A stretch of DNA of 11,161 bases, taken from NCBI GenBank assembly GCA_030652715.1, contig JAUSQB010000295.1, positions 1 to 11,161 on the forward strand, read 5' to 3'. This document shows, piece after piece, positions 4,936-11,161 of the stretch; the stretch's first letter is position 1, and each line of letters begins with the position of its first letter. The notes beneath the pieces were generated by a model, which was given only the letters and a program-made list of their open reading frames with translations, had not been told where the DNA came from and ran no database searches. A program made the translations under genes and the position numbers. Origin of the DNA: Rugosibacter sp. Lineage in GTDB: Bacteria > Pseudomonadota > Gammaproteobacteria > Burkholderiales > Rhodocyclaceae.

Positions 4936-4998
4936 GCGCGTCCTGCCTGGCGGTCAGCCGGATGTCTGGCCGTGTGTGGTGATTGTTTGTCAGGGTAG

Positions 4999-5493
4999 CT
5001 AGTCGAAATAACTCCGCGCTTCTTCAAACCGCGGGGCGAACCAGCCTTTGGCCAGGCTGTCGATTCTGACTTTGCCTTTGCTGCTTGGCGCGTGAATGAA
5101 GCGGCCTTCACCGATGTAGATGCCAACGTGTGAGTGAGACCTGTTCATGGTGTTGAAAAATACCAGGTCGCCGGGCTGGATATAGGCGATGTCCACTGCA
5201 CGACCGCGACGTGCGATGTCGGCAGCAGAGCCTTGCAGTTTTAGGCTGGCTGATTGATCAAAAACATAGCTGACCATGCCGCTGCAATCCAGCCCGGCTT
5301 CGGGGTTTTTGCCGCCGAAGCGATAGCCAGTGTTGATCAGTCCGAGCGAAAACAGCACGATTTCGTTGGCTTTTTCAAGCGCGGCGGCGGAGCGCGCCGT
5401 CTCGCCATAGCCGACTTTTTGAGGCGTGCTGCCGCACGCTGCAAGTAGCAGTACACAAGGTATTATCAGCAGGATGAGTCGGAACGAGCGCAT
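4999..5493 (-). CDS. NlpC/P60 family lipoprotein, probable peptidoglycan endopeptidase
   Basis: 164-residue lipoprotein expected to cut peptide cross-links or stems in the periplasm. The signal MRSFRLILLIIPCVLLLAAC ends in a lipobox with the lipidated Cys at residue 20. The NlpC/P60 domain covers about residues 40-160: YRFGGKNPEAGLDCSG with the catalytic Cys70, SHSHVGIYIG with the catalytic His122, and RFIHAPSSKG with His134 as the third polar residue. The short length resembles Spr/MepS-type enzymes. The start is uncertain: the same frame has ATGs at 5529 and 5505, but 5493 gives a compact signal peptide and follows AGGACA. A copy of the 28-bp dispersed repeat encodes residues about 25-34 (QKVGYGETAR), a stretch between lipid anchor and domain that tolerates insertion. 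Last gene of the minus-strand run, 60 bases after clsB. Confidence 0.88.
   Translation of the reverse strand: MRSFRLILLIIPCVLLLAACGSTPQKVGYGETARSAAALEKANEIVLFSLGLINTGYRFGGKNPEAGLDCSGMVSYVFDQSASLKLQGSAADIARRGRAVDIAYIQPGDLVFFNTMNRSHSHVGIYIGEGRFIHAPSSKGKVRIDSLAKGWFAPRFEEARSYFD
5394..5421 (-). repeat. 28-bp dispersed repeat, copy D, inside the NlpC/P60 gene
   Basis: The reverse complement matches copy B at about 24 of 28 positions. It is in frame within the NlpC/P60 lipoprotein, where it encodes QKVGYGETAR just after the lipidated cysteine. Confidence 0.5.
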
Positions 5494-5553
5494 TGTCCTG
5501 GACATAGATGTTGGCAGCAGAGTGTGCATCGTAAGAAAAAAGTGTGTGTTGCG

Positions 5554-6744
5554 TCAACTTGGGCCATGTGTGGTGTAGTGTTTTCCATATCCCGTCATGC
5601 CGACCAGCAGACGTACCAGCGCATAGGCGGCGGTGTTTATTTTTCGCCCCAGCCATGAATGGTTTTGTGATCCGCAGCGGATTTCGATGGTATCGCCACT
5701 GATTGCAGTGCGCAGATGCGCAGCCAGTTCGAGTGCGAAGGCGTGATCGCGGACGACGACATTTGCTTCGCGCGATAGAAGCAGGCTGAATGGATCGATG
5801 TTTGATGAGCCGACGGTTGCCCACTTTCCATCAATCACTGCCACTTTGGCATGCAGATAGGAGGGTTGATATTCAAAAATATGTATACCGGCGCTAAGCA
5901 GGCTGTCGTAAATCGACTGCATGGCGTGATGCTGGAGCACGTAGTCGGCGCGGCCCTGCAATAGCAGAGTCACGCTAACGCCGCGCCGAGCGGCTGCTAT
6001 CAGCGCATCGCGAAAGCGTCGTCCGGGCAGAAAATAGGCGTTGGCGATAAGAATTTCCTGCTGTGCATCATTCATTGCCGCCAGATAGGCTTCTTCGATA
6101 TCTCGCCGATGACGCAGGTTGTCGCGAATTACCAGGGCGGCGCGTACCGGTCCTGCCGGTTCCTGCGGGGGCGGTTGAAAGTCCGGCGCACTCGGGCGAT
6201 GGCCCAGATGCGTCCAGCGTACGATGTGCCACACGTGGCGCATGGCGGCGTGAATAACTCCAACCAGCGGGCCTTCGATGCAAACTGCATAATCAAAACG
6301 CGGGGCCGATATCCCTTTGTCGAAATCGTCGATGATATTGATGCCACCGGAGAAGGCCAGGCGGCCGTCGATTACCACCAGTTTGCGATGCAGCCGACGC
6401 AAACGATGCCAATGCAGGCGCTGTTGCCGGGGCTGGGGGCGATAGACCAATAGCTCGATGCCATCGGTGATTAGCGAAGCGCCAAGGCCTGCCGCGAATT
6501 CGCGTGCGCCAAAGCCATCGACCAGAACGCGCACGGCAACGCCGCGCCGTGCTGCTCTGGCTAATGCAGCAGCGACACTGCGACCGGTTTCGTCGTTGGC
6601 AAAAATATAGGTTTCCAGATGCACTTCGTGCGCTGCACTATTAATCGCGGCGATCAGCGCGGGGAAATACGCCACACCCGTCGCCAGAAGCTGTAGCGTG
6701 TTGCCGGATGAAAAGCCTTGAGTGCGTTCCTGGACGGTGCTCAT
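5554..6744 (-). CDS. clsB: Cardiolipin synthase (ClsB-type, phospholipase D superfamily)
   Basis: 396-residue membrane-associated enzyme that makes cardiolipin by phosphatidyl transfer. Two HKD motifs define the phospholipase D fold: HRKLVVIDG with H119, K121, D126, followed by FSGGINI; and HAKVAVIDG with H298, K300, D305, followed by VGSSNIDPFSL. Each falls in one of the two duplicated halves. There are no N-terminal TM helices, unlike ClsA, and the length is close to E. coli ClsB (413). A longer frame reaches 6828, but the ATG at 6744 is preferred: it forms an ATGA overlap with the stop of the upstream EEP-family gene, and homology starts about residue 14 (GNTLQLL..G). The adjacent EEP gene reproduces the E. 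coli ybhP-clsB pairing. No clear ribosome binding site, consistent with coupling. Confidence 0.9.
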   Translation of the reverse strand: MSTVQERTQGFSSGNTLQLLATGVAYFPALIAAINSAAHEVHLETYIFANDETGRSVAAALARAARRGVAVRVLVDGFGAREFAAGLGASLITDGIELLVYRPQPRQQRLHWHRLRRLHRKLVVIDGRLAFSGGINIIDDFDKGISAPRFDYAVCIEGPLVGVIHAAMRHVWHIVRWTHLGHRPSAPDFQPPPQEPAGPVRAALVIRDNLRHRRDIEEAYLAAMNDAQQEILIANAYFLPGRRFRDALIAAARRGVSVTLLLQGRADYVLQHHAMQSIYDSLLSAGIHIFEYQPSYLHAKVAVIDGKWATVGSSNIDPFSLLLSREANVVVRDHAFALELAAHLRTAISGDTIEIRCGSQNHSWLGRKINTAAYALVRLLVGMTGYGKHYTTHGPS

Positions 6745-7562
6745 GAGACGGCGCGCGGTAGAACGCTTTCTGGGGCAGCGATATGCAGCGTAGCGGAAAG
6801 TGCTGCATGATCTGAAATGGTGGACCACGGCAGGCCGGCGTGCCGATGCGCGGCAGTGACTGTTAAACCGCGTTGATAAATGCGATCAAGCCGGAATAAC
6901 GGCAGCGCGGCGGGGTAGCTGCGCGACGGGCGCGCAGCTTTTTGCTGAGTTGTGTGTTGACTTGCACGTCGCCCTGCCGTGGAGAATATCTCGTCCAGGC
7001 CCAACCGCTGTGCTAAAAGTTCGTCGGCGCGATTGCGCCAGTCATTGAAATCACCGGCAATCAATAGTGGCGCGTTCGCTGGCACCATGGCTTCGATATA
7101 GGTGGACAGCGCGTCTAGCTGCCAGCGGCGCGAACGCGCAAAGAGCGATAAATGTACGCACACGCAATGCAGCGGTTGGTCAAGTGGGGGCAGATCAACG
7201 GCGCAATGCAGCAGCCCTCGCCGCTCGAAACGCAAATGCGTGACATCCTGGTTGTGCTGATGCAGGATAGGGAAGCGCGAAAGTATGGCATTACCGTGAT
7301 GGCCGTGGTCATACACCATGTTCTGCCCGTAAGCGCTGCTGTGCCAGACATCGGCGGCAAGAAACTCGTGCTGCGGTTCAGTCGGCCAGTGTTCATGCCG
7401 CTCGGCATGTTTCAGATGCAGTCCCTGCACTTCTTGCAAAAATACGATGTCGGCATTGAGCGCGCGTAGGCGCTCGCGCAACTCGTGCACCATCATGCGG
7501 CGATTGAACTGGGAAAATCCTTTATGAATGTTCCAGGTGGCGACCGAAATAGGCAGTGTCAT
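6741..7562 (-). CDS. ybhP: Endonuclease/exonuclease/phosphatase (EEP) family protein, YbhP-like
   Basis: 273 residues with all hallmarks of the DNase I-like fold. WNIHKG has Asn11, LQEV has the metal-binding Glu44, GDFNDW has Asp171 and Asn173, RLDRIY has Asp226, and ISDHAALSA has the final Asp251-His252. The catalytic set is therefore complete and a metal-dependent phosphodiesterase or phosphatase activity is expected; the substrate is unknown. It overlaps clsB by four bases, the same order as E. coli ybhP-ybhO(clsB), so a link to phospholipid or headgroup turnover is a reasonable guess from context. No signal peptide or TM segment. The ATG at 7562 lies only three bases after the stop of the broken transporter upstream and lacks an obvious Shine-Dalgarno, so translation may formerly have been coupled to that gene. 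Confidence 0.85.
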   Translation of the reverse strand: MTLPISVATWNIHKGFSQFNRRMMVHELRERLRALNADIVFLQEVQGLHLKHAERHEHWPTEPQHEFLAADVWHSSAYGQNMVYDHGHHGNAILSRFPILHQHNQDVTHLRFERRGLLHCAVDLPPLDQPLHCVCVHLSLFARSRRWQLDALSTYIEAMVPANAPLLIAGDFNDWRNRADELLAQRLGLDEIFSTAGRRASQHTTQQKAARPSRSYPAALPLFRLDRIYQRGLTVTAAHRHAGLPWSTISDHAALSATLHIAAPESVLPRAVS

Positions 7563-7565
7563 GGT

Positions 7566-8093
7566 TTACACACGCACGTGAAAGGGGTTGAGATTAGTGT
7601 TGCGGTCGTACCAGCCTTCGTTTTTGGTGCGCTTGAGGAAGGCTGCAGCGCGGTAAGTGACAGGCGTCATGAGCACTTCCCAACAGGTCTTCAACACATG
7701 CTGGGCAATGACGGTGGTGATGATCTGCGCATTGGGCCAGATGCCATAAAGGCAATGACGTAAAACAGGCCTGAATCGACTGCTGCGCCGATCAGTGTTG
7801 AGTCTACGGTGCGCGTCCATAACCAGCGGCACGCGCTCCAGATTTTCATTTTCGCCATCACGTAACTGTTGGCGAAGCTGCCACACCAGCGCTGCAAAGC
7901 CTGCCCAAACCACGCGCTGGTCGCGGCCACCATAGACCTTAGTGAGTATGTCGCCGAAAATATATGAGATCGGGAAGAACAATATGCCGCTGCTGAAAGG
8001 TACCACCCCTATGCGGTTGGCGCAAAGCAGCACGCAGACAAAAGCCGCCATGACAAAATCGTAATAGCGGTAGCTGCGCTGCGGTGTGTTCAT
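7566..8093 (-). pseudogene. VUT/YhhQ-type transporter, disrupted by deletion and frameshifts
   Basis: Recognisable as the VUT family (YhhQ, queuosine-precursor import), an inner-membrane protein usually of 220-240 residues. The start is good: YRYYDFVMAAFVCVLLC, then GILFFPISYIFGDILTKVYG, then VVWAGFAAL. Near 7880-7890 the family sequence jumps to another frame, FANSYVMAKMKIW...RWLWTRTVDSTLIGAAVDSGLFYVIAF. Around 7745-7752 it returns to the first frame as YGIWPNAQIITTVIAQHVLK, WEVLMTPVTYRAAAFLK and the C-terminus. About 40-45 residues normally between AGF and FANSYV are missing, and the second break looks like one lost base. A continuous 175-codon frame exists, but its middle is out-of-frame nonsense, so the transporter should be non-functional. 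Two separate lesions argue against a lone sequencing error, though read-level checking would settle it. Confidence 0.78.
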
Positions 8094-8133
8094 CGGCTAG
8101 CGCGGTTGTGCGCTGAGGTACCCAAAACGCTAT

Positions 8134-8161
8134 GCAGAAAGTCGGCGCTCATGACACGGCG
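8134..8161 (+). repeat. 28-bp dispersed repeat, weak copy E, at nadA 3' end
   Basis: Matches copy B at about 22 of 28 positions and spans the nadA stop codon (8149-8151). The most degenerate copy and the least certain member. Confidence 0.35.
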
Positions 8162-9246
8162 AGCATGCGCTCCAGCGCGATCCTGGCCAGTACGGCTTCG
8201 TGTTCGGGCACCTTGATTTGATTGACGACTTTGCCCGCTACCAGATTTTCCAGCGTCCAGGCCAGGTGTTGCGGGTCGATGCGCTGCATGGTGGAGCACA
8301 TGCATATCGTGCTGGCCATGAACTGCACGATCTTGCCCTCATCTTTAACCTCGCGCGCCAGCCGCTCGACCAGATTCAGTTCGGTGCCGACCAGCCAGCG
8401 CGTATTGGGCGGGCCTTCCTTGACAGTTTTGAGAATATATTCGGTGCTGCCAATATAGTCGGACTGTTTGCATACTTCAAAGCTGCATTCGGGATGCGAG
8501 ATGACAATGCCATCCGGGTACTGGTTGCGAAACTTGATGATGTCGCTTGGCTGGAACATTTGATGCACAGAACAGAAGCCGTGCCAGAGGATGATTTTTG
8601 CCTTGCTGATTTGCTCACGCGTGAGGCCGCCTTGTTCAAGGTCGGGATTCCAGATCACCATTTCATCGAGCGGGATGTTCATCTTGTATCCGCTCCAGCG
8701 ACCCAGGTGCTGATCGGGAAAGAACAGCACTTTTTCACGCTGGTTAAACGACCATTCAAGAATCCTGGGTGCGTTGGATGAGGTGCATACAATGCCGCCA
8801 TGCGTGCCGCAAAAAGCCTTGAGATCGGCGGCCGAGTTGATGTAGGTAACGGGCGTGATCTTTTCGTCGGGATTCATCAAGGCCGACAATTCGCGCCAGC
8901 AGCGTTCTACCTTGGCCAGGCTTGCCATGTCGGCCATGGAGCAGCCAGCGGCGAGATCAGGCAGAATCGAAATTTGTTCCGGCCGCGAGAGAATATCGGC
9001 GACTTCGGCCATGAAGTGCACACCACAGAAGATGATGTTTTCTGCGTCCGACTGCCCGGCCAGGCGCGAGAGCTTGAGCGAGTCGCCCGTGAGATCGGCA
9101 TGTTCATACACATCGGCGCGCTGGTAGTGGTGGCACAGCAGGACGGCTTTTTTGCCGAGGGCAGCTTTGGCGGCGCGAATGCGCTCGCCCGCTTCTTTAT
9201 CGGCCAGCGCGTTGAAGCGATCAAATTGTATGGTGGCAGTTTGCAT
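8149..9246 (-). CDS. nadA: Quinolinate synthase
   Basis: 365-residue [4Fe-4S] enzyme that condenses iminoaspartate with dihydroxyacetone phosphate to quinolinate in de novo NAD synthesis. The three cluster cysteines are visible: C102 in AAGCSMADM, C225 in LWHGFCSVHQ, and C317 in TICMCSTMQ (C315 is nearby). Other landmarks are LLCHHYQRADVYEHADLTGDSL (34-55), FCGVHFMAE (73-81), FFPDQHLGR (175-183) and HPECSFEV (251-258). A longer frame extends to 9459, but that overlaps the rhodanese gene; the ATG at 9246, ten bases after the rhodanese stop, is the natural start. The ribosome binding site is weak. The 3' end coincides with a degenerate copy of the dispersed repeat. nadB and nadC are not in the window. 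Confidence 0.95.
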   Translation of the reverse strand: MQTATIQFDRFNALADKEAGERIRAAKAALGKKAVLLCHHYQRADVYEHADLTGDSLKLSRLAGQSDAENIIFCGVHFMAEVADILSRPEQISILPDLAAGCSMADMASLAKVERCWRELSALMNPDEKITPVTYINSAADLKAFCGTHGGIVCTSSNAPRILEWSFNQREKVLFFPDQHLGRWSGYKMNIPLDEMVIWNPDLEQGGLTREQISKAKIILWHGFCSVHQMFQPSDIIKFRNQYPDGIVISHPECSFEVCKQSDYIGSTEYILKTVKEGPPNTRWLVGTELNLVERLAREVKDEGKIVQFMASTICMCSTMQRIDPQHLAWTLENLVAGKVVNQIKVPEHEAVLARIALERMLAVS

Positions 9247-9256
9247 GGCAATGAAC

Positions 9257-9709
9257 TCAGCCCTGAATCCAGGGAAGGTCCGCATGGCGCCAACCGCCGG
9301 TTTGGTTGCGGTGGCCGTTGGCGTCTTTATCGCCTTCAAAACCTTCGAGTATGTTGTAGCAAGAGGGATAGCCTGCGGCAGAAGCCGCCTTGGCAGCTGC
9401 GCTGGAACGTGCGCCCGATCGGCATAAAAACATGAGCAGGGAATCGCTCGTGATGGCATGCTGCAATGTTTGCATAAACTCGGGATTGGGTTGCATGTCG
9501 GGATAGGTTAACCATTCGATTTCGATGGCATCCGGCACGCGCCCCACCCAGTCGCGCTCGGCACGGGTACGCACATCAATGATTGCCGCATTGGGCGCAA
9601 GTTGGCAAACTTCACTTGCCTCTTGCGGTGTTAGCGCTCCGGCGTAGGGCAATTGAAGGTCAGTGGCGCGTGCCTGCGCTAAAGTGAGAATTTCGTTCAG
9701 ACGTCCCAT
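9257..9709 (-). CDS. Rhodanese-like domain protein
   Basis: 150-residue single-domain cytosolic sulfurtransferase candidate. It has the CDC25/rhodanese pattern: LTPQEASEVCQL...AAIIDVRTRAERDWVGRVPDAIEIEW (about 26-66) and the active-site loop LMFLCRSGARSS with Cys96 and a six-residue CRSGAR loop, then a helix and GYPSCYNILEGFEGD (113-127). The loop length and basic residues fit a sulfur carrier rather than a phosphatase. It is the first gene of the minus-strand run, ten bases before nadA, and is divergent from the CDF gene. Pairing with nadA suggests a possible role in sulfur supply or repair for the NadA iron-sulfur cluster, but that is inference from position only. The start at 9709 has no clear Shine-Dalgarno. 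Confidence 0.85.
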   Translation of the reverse strand: MGRLNEILTLAQARATDLQLPYAGALTPQEASEVCQLAPNAAIIDVRTRAERDWVGRVPDAIEIEWLTYPDMQPNPEFMQTLQHAITSDSLLMFLCRSGARSSAAAKAASAAGYPSCYNILEGFEGDKDANGHRNQTGGWRHADLPWIQG

Positions 9710-9743
9710 GATAAGAAGCCCCAGTTAGAATAGAGATATCAGG

Positions 9744-9751
9744 AGTATAGC
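9744..9751. promoter_or_regulatory. Overlapping divergent -10 hexamers, rhodanese-nadA and CDF gene
   Basis: In the 57-bp divergent gap, TATACT on the minus strand (9749-9744) and TATAGC on the plus strand (9746-9751) overlap. -35 matches are poor on both sides (TGGCAT 17 bases away on the minus strand). Suggests mutually exclusive promoters but is weak evidence. Confidence 0.3.
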
Positions 9752-9766
9752 TTTCCACTTTCTATC

Positions 9767-10936
9767 ATGCCACGCGGAACCCACGATCCCTTGCATCGCC
9801 ACGCCCAGGATACTAACCAGCGCTTTGCCGATGGTCAGCGTATTACCTGGGTGAGTGTTGGCGTGAATCTGGTGCTCACTGCGATGCAGATGATCGTCGG
9901 GTTTTTCGCTCATTCGCAAAGCTTGATGGCGGATGCGATGCATACATTTTCAGACATTATTGCAGATGGATTTGTTCTTTATGCAAATCGCAAAGGCGCA
10001 GAAGCGGCCGATGATGCTCACCCGTATGGCCATGGCCGTTATGAAACTGCCGCATCGCTGGTGCTGGGTCTGTTGCTGGCGGGTACCGGCGTAGGTATTC
10101 TGATTTCTGCAGGCGGGCGCTTGTCGGATTTGAGCAGTCTGCCCCCTGTTGGTGTGGCGGCTATGTGGGCGGCGCTATTTACGCTGGCGGCTAAAGAAGG
10201 ACTCTTTCGCTACATGCTGGGCACAGCAGAGCGTTTGCGTTCCCCCATGCTGGTGGCCAATGCCTGGCATGCCCGTGCCGACGCGCTTTCTTCGCTAGTA
10301 GTGGCAGTCGGCATTGGCGGTGCATTGCTCGGCTTTAATTTTGCGGATGGCGTAGCAGCGATTGTCGTTGGCGCGATGATAGCGCGTGCCGGGTTTCGTT
10401 TTGCATGGGATGCGTTACGTGAGCTCATTGATACCGGGTTATCAGTTGAAGAGGTTGCCGCCATTCGCCAGACGGTTGTGTCTACCCCTGGCGTGATTGG
10501 TTTGCATGAGTTGCGCACCAGGCACATGGCGCATCAGGTGCTGGTGGATGCCCATGTGCAGGTTGATCCGCACATTAGTGTTTCAGAAGGCCACTGGATT
10601 GCCGAAACAGCCCGTAACCGCGTGCTTGAAAAACATGTCGAAGTGCTGGACGTGCTGGTTCATGTTGATGCGGAGAATGACATTTCCGGAAATGCTTCAC
10701 TCAAACTTCCCGCCCGGCCGATGTTGTTGGCGCATCTGCGTGATTTGCTCGGGTGCGAGCCACCGCAATTTAATCGAACAATATTGCATTATCTGGGCAA
10801 CCGGGCTGAAGCTGAAGTGGTACTCCCAGCCAGTTATCTGAACGAAGTCCATTTGGAGCTGGATGGTATAAAACGTCGGTTGGCAGAAGTATTACCAACG
10901 GATCCCTTGTTTTCCAAAGTGCGCATCAAGCAATAA
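9767..10936 (+). CDS. Cation diffusion facilitator (CDF) family metal exporter with C-terminal extension
   Basis: 389-residue inner-membrane proton-coupled exporter of divalent metals. Metal-site residues are in two helices: HTFSD (H59, D63) in the second TM segment and HARAD (H168, D172) in the fifth. HPYGHGRYE at 85-93 is the loop after TM2. An HxxxD/HxxxD pair is what zinc-selective CDFs carry, while Fe/Cd-tolerant members such as YiiP/FieF have DxxxD in TM2, so zinc is the better guess. The cytoplasmic ferredoxin-like domain runs from about 215 to 300 (IRQTVVSTPGVIGLHELRTR...VDAHVQVDP). Beyond it are about 85 extra residues (ARPMLLAHLRDLLG... to the end) not found in the ~300-residue YiiP, including a second V.LPASYLNEVHLEL segment. 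The start lacks a Shine-Dalgarno; no upstream in-frame ATG exists before a TAG. Confidence 0.88.
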   Translation: MPRGTHDPLHRHAQDTNQRFADGQRITWVSVGVNLVLTAMQMIVGFFAHSQSLMADAMHTFSDIIADGFVLYANRKGAEAADDAHPYGHGRYETAASLVLGLLLAGTGVGILISAGGRLSDLSSLPPVGVAAMWAALFTLAAKEGLFRYMLGTAERLRSPMLVANAWHARADALSSLVVAVGIGGALLGFNFADGVAAIVVGAMIARAGFRFAWDALRELIDTGLSVEEVAAIRQTVVSTPGVIGLHELRTRHMAHQVLVDAHVQVDPHISVSEGHWIAETARNRVLEKHVEVLDVLVHVDAENDISGNASLKLPARPMLLAHLRDLLGCEPPQFNRTILHYLGNRAEAEVVLPASYLNEVHLELDGIKRRLAEVLPTDPLFSKVRIKQ

Positions 10937-10961
10937 TTTTGCACCATTTTGGTGCAAAATT
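10935..10961. repeat. 11-bp perfect inverted repeat at the CDF stop codon
   Basis: AATTTTGCACC and GGTGCAAAATT are separated by ATTTT; the left arm starts in the TAA stop. It could act as a weak bidirectional terminator, but the stem is AT-rich with no real T-run, and its centre is a perfect NtrC-type dyad, which better explains it. Confidence 0.6.
10940..10956. promoter_or_regulatory. NtrC-type enhancer site 1
   Basis: TGCACCATTTTGGTGCA is an exact match to the NtrC dyad TGCACC-N5-GGTGCA. The centre at 10948 lies 139 bases upstream of the predicted sigma-54 start at 11087. Confidence 0.75.
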
Positions 10962-10970
10962 GAAACACAA

Positions 10971-10987
10971 TGCACTGGTAATGTGCA
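10971..10987. promoter_or_regulatory. NtrC-type enhancer site 2
   Basis: TGCACTGGTAATGTGCA keeps the outer TGCAC/GTGCA arms in the same 17-bp frame. The centre at 10979 is 31 bases (three helical turns) from site 1 and 108 bases upstream of the predicted start. Confidence 0.65.
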
Positions 10988-11060
10988 GTGCTGAATAGCA
11001 ACTCTTTTCAGAGTCTTTCCCGGGACTTGTGGCACAATTCGTTCCGACATTTGTAATGTA

Positions 11061-11075
11061 TGGCACAGTTACGGC
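11061..11075 (+). promoter_or_regulatory. Sigma-54 (-24/-12) promoter
   Basis: TGGCACAGTTACGGC carries the invariant GG (11062-11063) and GC (11074-11075) with the required 10-base spacing; -24 is perfect (TGGCAC) and -12 is weaker (CGGC rather than TTGC). The predicted start is 11087. A second TGGCACA at 11030-11036 has no GC at the right distance. Confidence 0.68.
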
Positions 11076-11145
11076 GTGAGGAGCTGCAGCGTATTAACTG
11101 GCTATTCATTTCATTTTTCCGCTTGAATATTTTTGATTCATTTTC

Positions 11146-11161
11146 AGGAGAGCAAGTCATG
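11146..11161 (+). CDS. Start of the next gene (ribosome binding site and ATG only), probably nitrogen-regulated
   Basis: AGGAGA (11146-11151) followed after seven bases by ATG at 11159-11161, the last bases of the window. The upstream NtrC/sigma-54 layout suggests glnA, or glnK-amtB; no coding sequence is visible to decide. The leader would be about 72 bases. Confidence 0.55.

Noticed and set aside
4936..4998. Hairpin CGGTCAG/CTGGCCG downstream of the antitoxin remnant as a terminator
   Set aside because: Seven pairs including a G-U, an eight-base loop and no T-run; not supportable.
10935..10961. Strong intrinsic terminator after the CDF gene
   Set aside because: The stem is AT-rich and lacks a following T-run; the NtrC dyad is a better explanation.
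11030..11044. First TGGCACA as the sigma-54 promoter
   Set aside because: Ten bases after GG there is TC rather than GC, and NtrC spacing would be less like known enhancers than for 11061-11075.
1..11161. CRISPR array, tRNA or rRNA genes, phage structural genes
   Set aside because: No regularly spaced repeats, cloverleaf or rRNA-like conserved stretches, and no phage proteins in any frame.

Overview
The window looks like a piece of a betaproteobacterial chromosome. The support is the mix of core genes: an Fpr-type ferredoxin-NADP reductase, a rhodanese-nadA pair, a YbhP/ClsB pair, a VUT transporter relic and a CDF exporter ahead of an NtrC/sigma-54 promoter. Base composition is moderate. The lineage (Nitrosomonadales-like) is inferred from protein style only. 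Core genes lie at both ends and an accessory island occupies about 1.17-4.94 kb.

Left edge: the 3' part of fpr (+) converges on a small gene (-) of the family annotated 'translational machinery protein'. Next comes a chromosomal integron. It has a frameshifted, truncated intI (minus strand, about 1390 to 1173), an attI-like region, and three cassettes on the plus strand, each closed by a recognisable attC. Cassette 1 holds three overlapping genes: a protein with an Rx4H HEPN-like motif, a secreted Cys-rich repeat protein and a small lipoprotein. Cassette 2 has one unknown gene. Cassette 3 is a RelE/HigB-type toxin with an Xre antitoxin, under its own promoter with a palindromic operator and an apparently leaderless toxin start. 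Two small elements (108 and 160 bp) share 15-bp terminal inverted repeats but have different interiors. They sit at exactly the same position inside the R' boxes of attC1 and attC2. The integrase is dead, so the array should be frozen unless an integrase acts in trans. Beyond attC3 is a decayed stretch with a fused toxin/antitoxin remnant.

Right half: a minus-strand run reads rhodanese, nadA (quinolinate synthase), a broken VUT/YhhQ-type transporter, a YbhP-like EEP-fold protein, clsB (cardiolipin synthase) and an NlpC/P60 lipoprotein. Spacing is tight or overlapping in several places. A CDF metal exporter is transcribed divergently from the rhodanese. Past it, the last 220 bases hold two NtrC-type dyads 31 bp apart and a -24/-12 promoter, laid out almost like E. 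coli glnAp2, followed by a ribosome binding site and an ATG at the last base. The next gene is therefore probably glnA or another nitrogen-control gene.

A 28-bp sequence recurs at least four and probably five times: in the intI remnant, cassette 1, after attC3, inside the NlpC gene and at the nadA 3' end. It seems to be a dispersed repeat of this genome.
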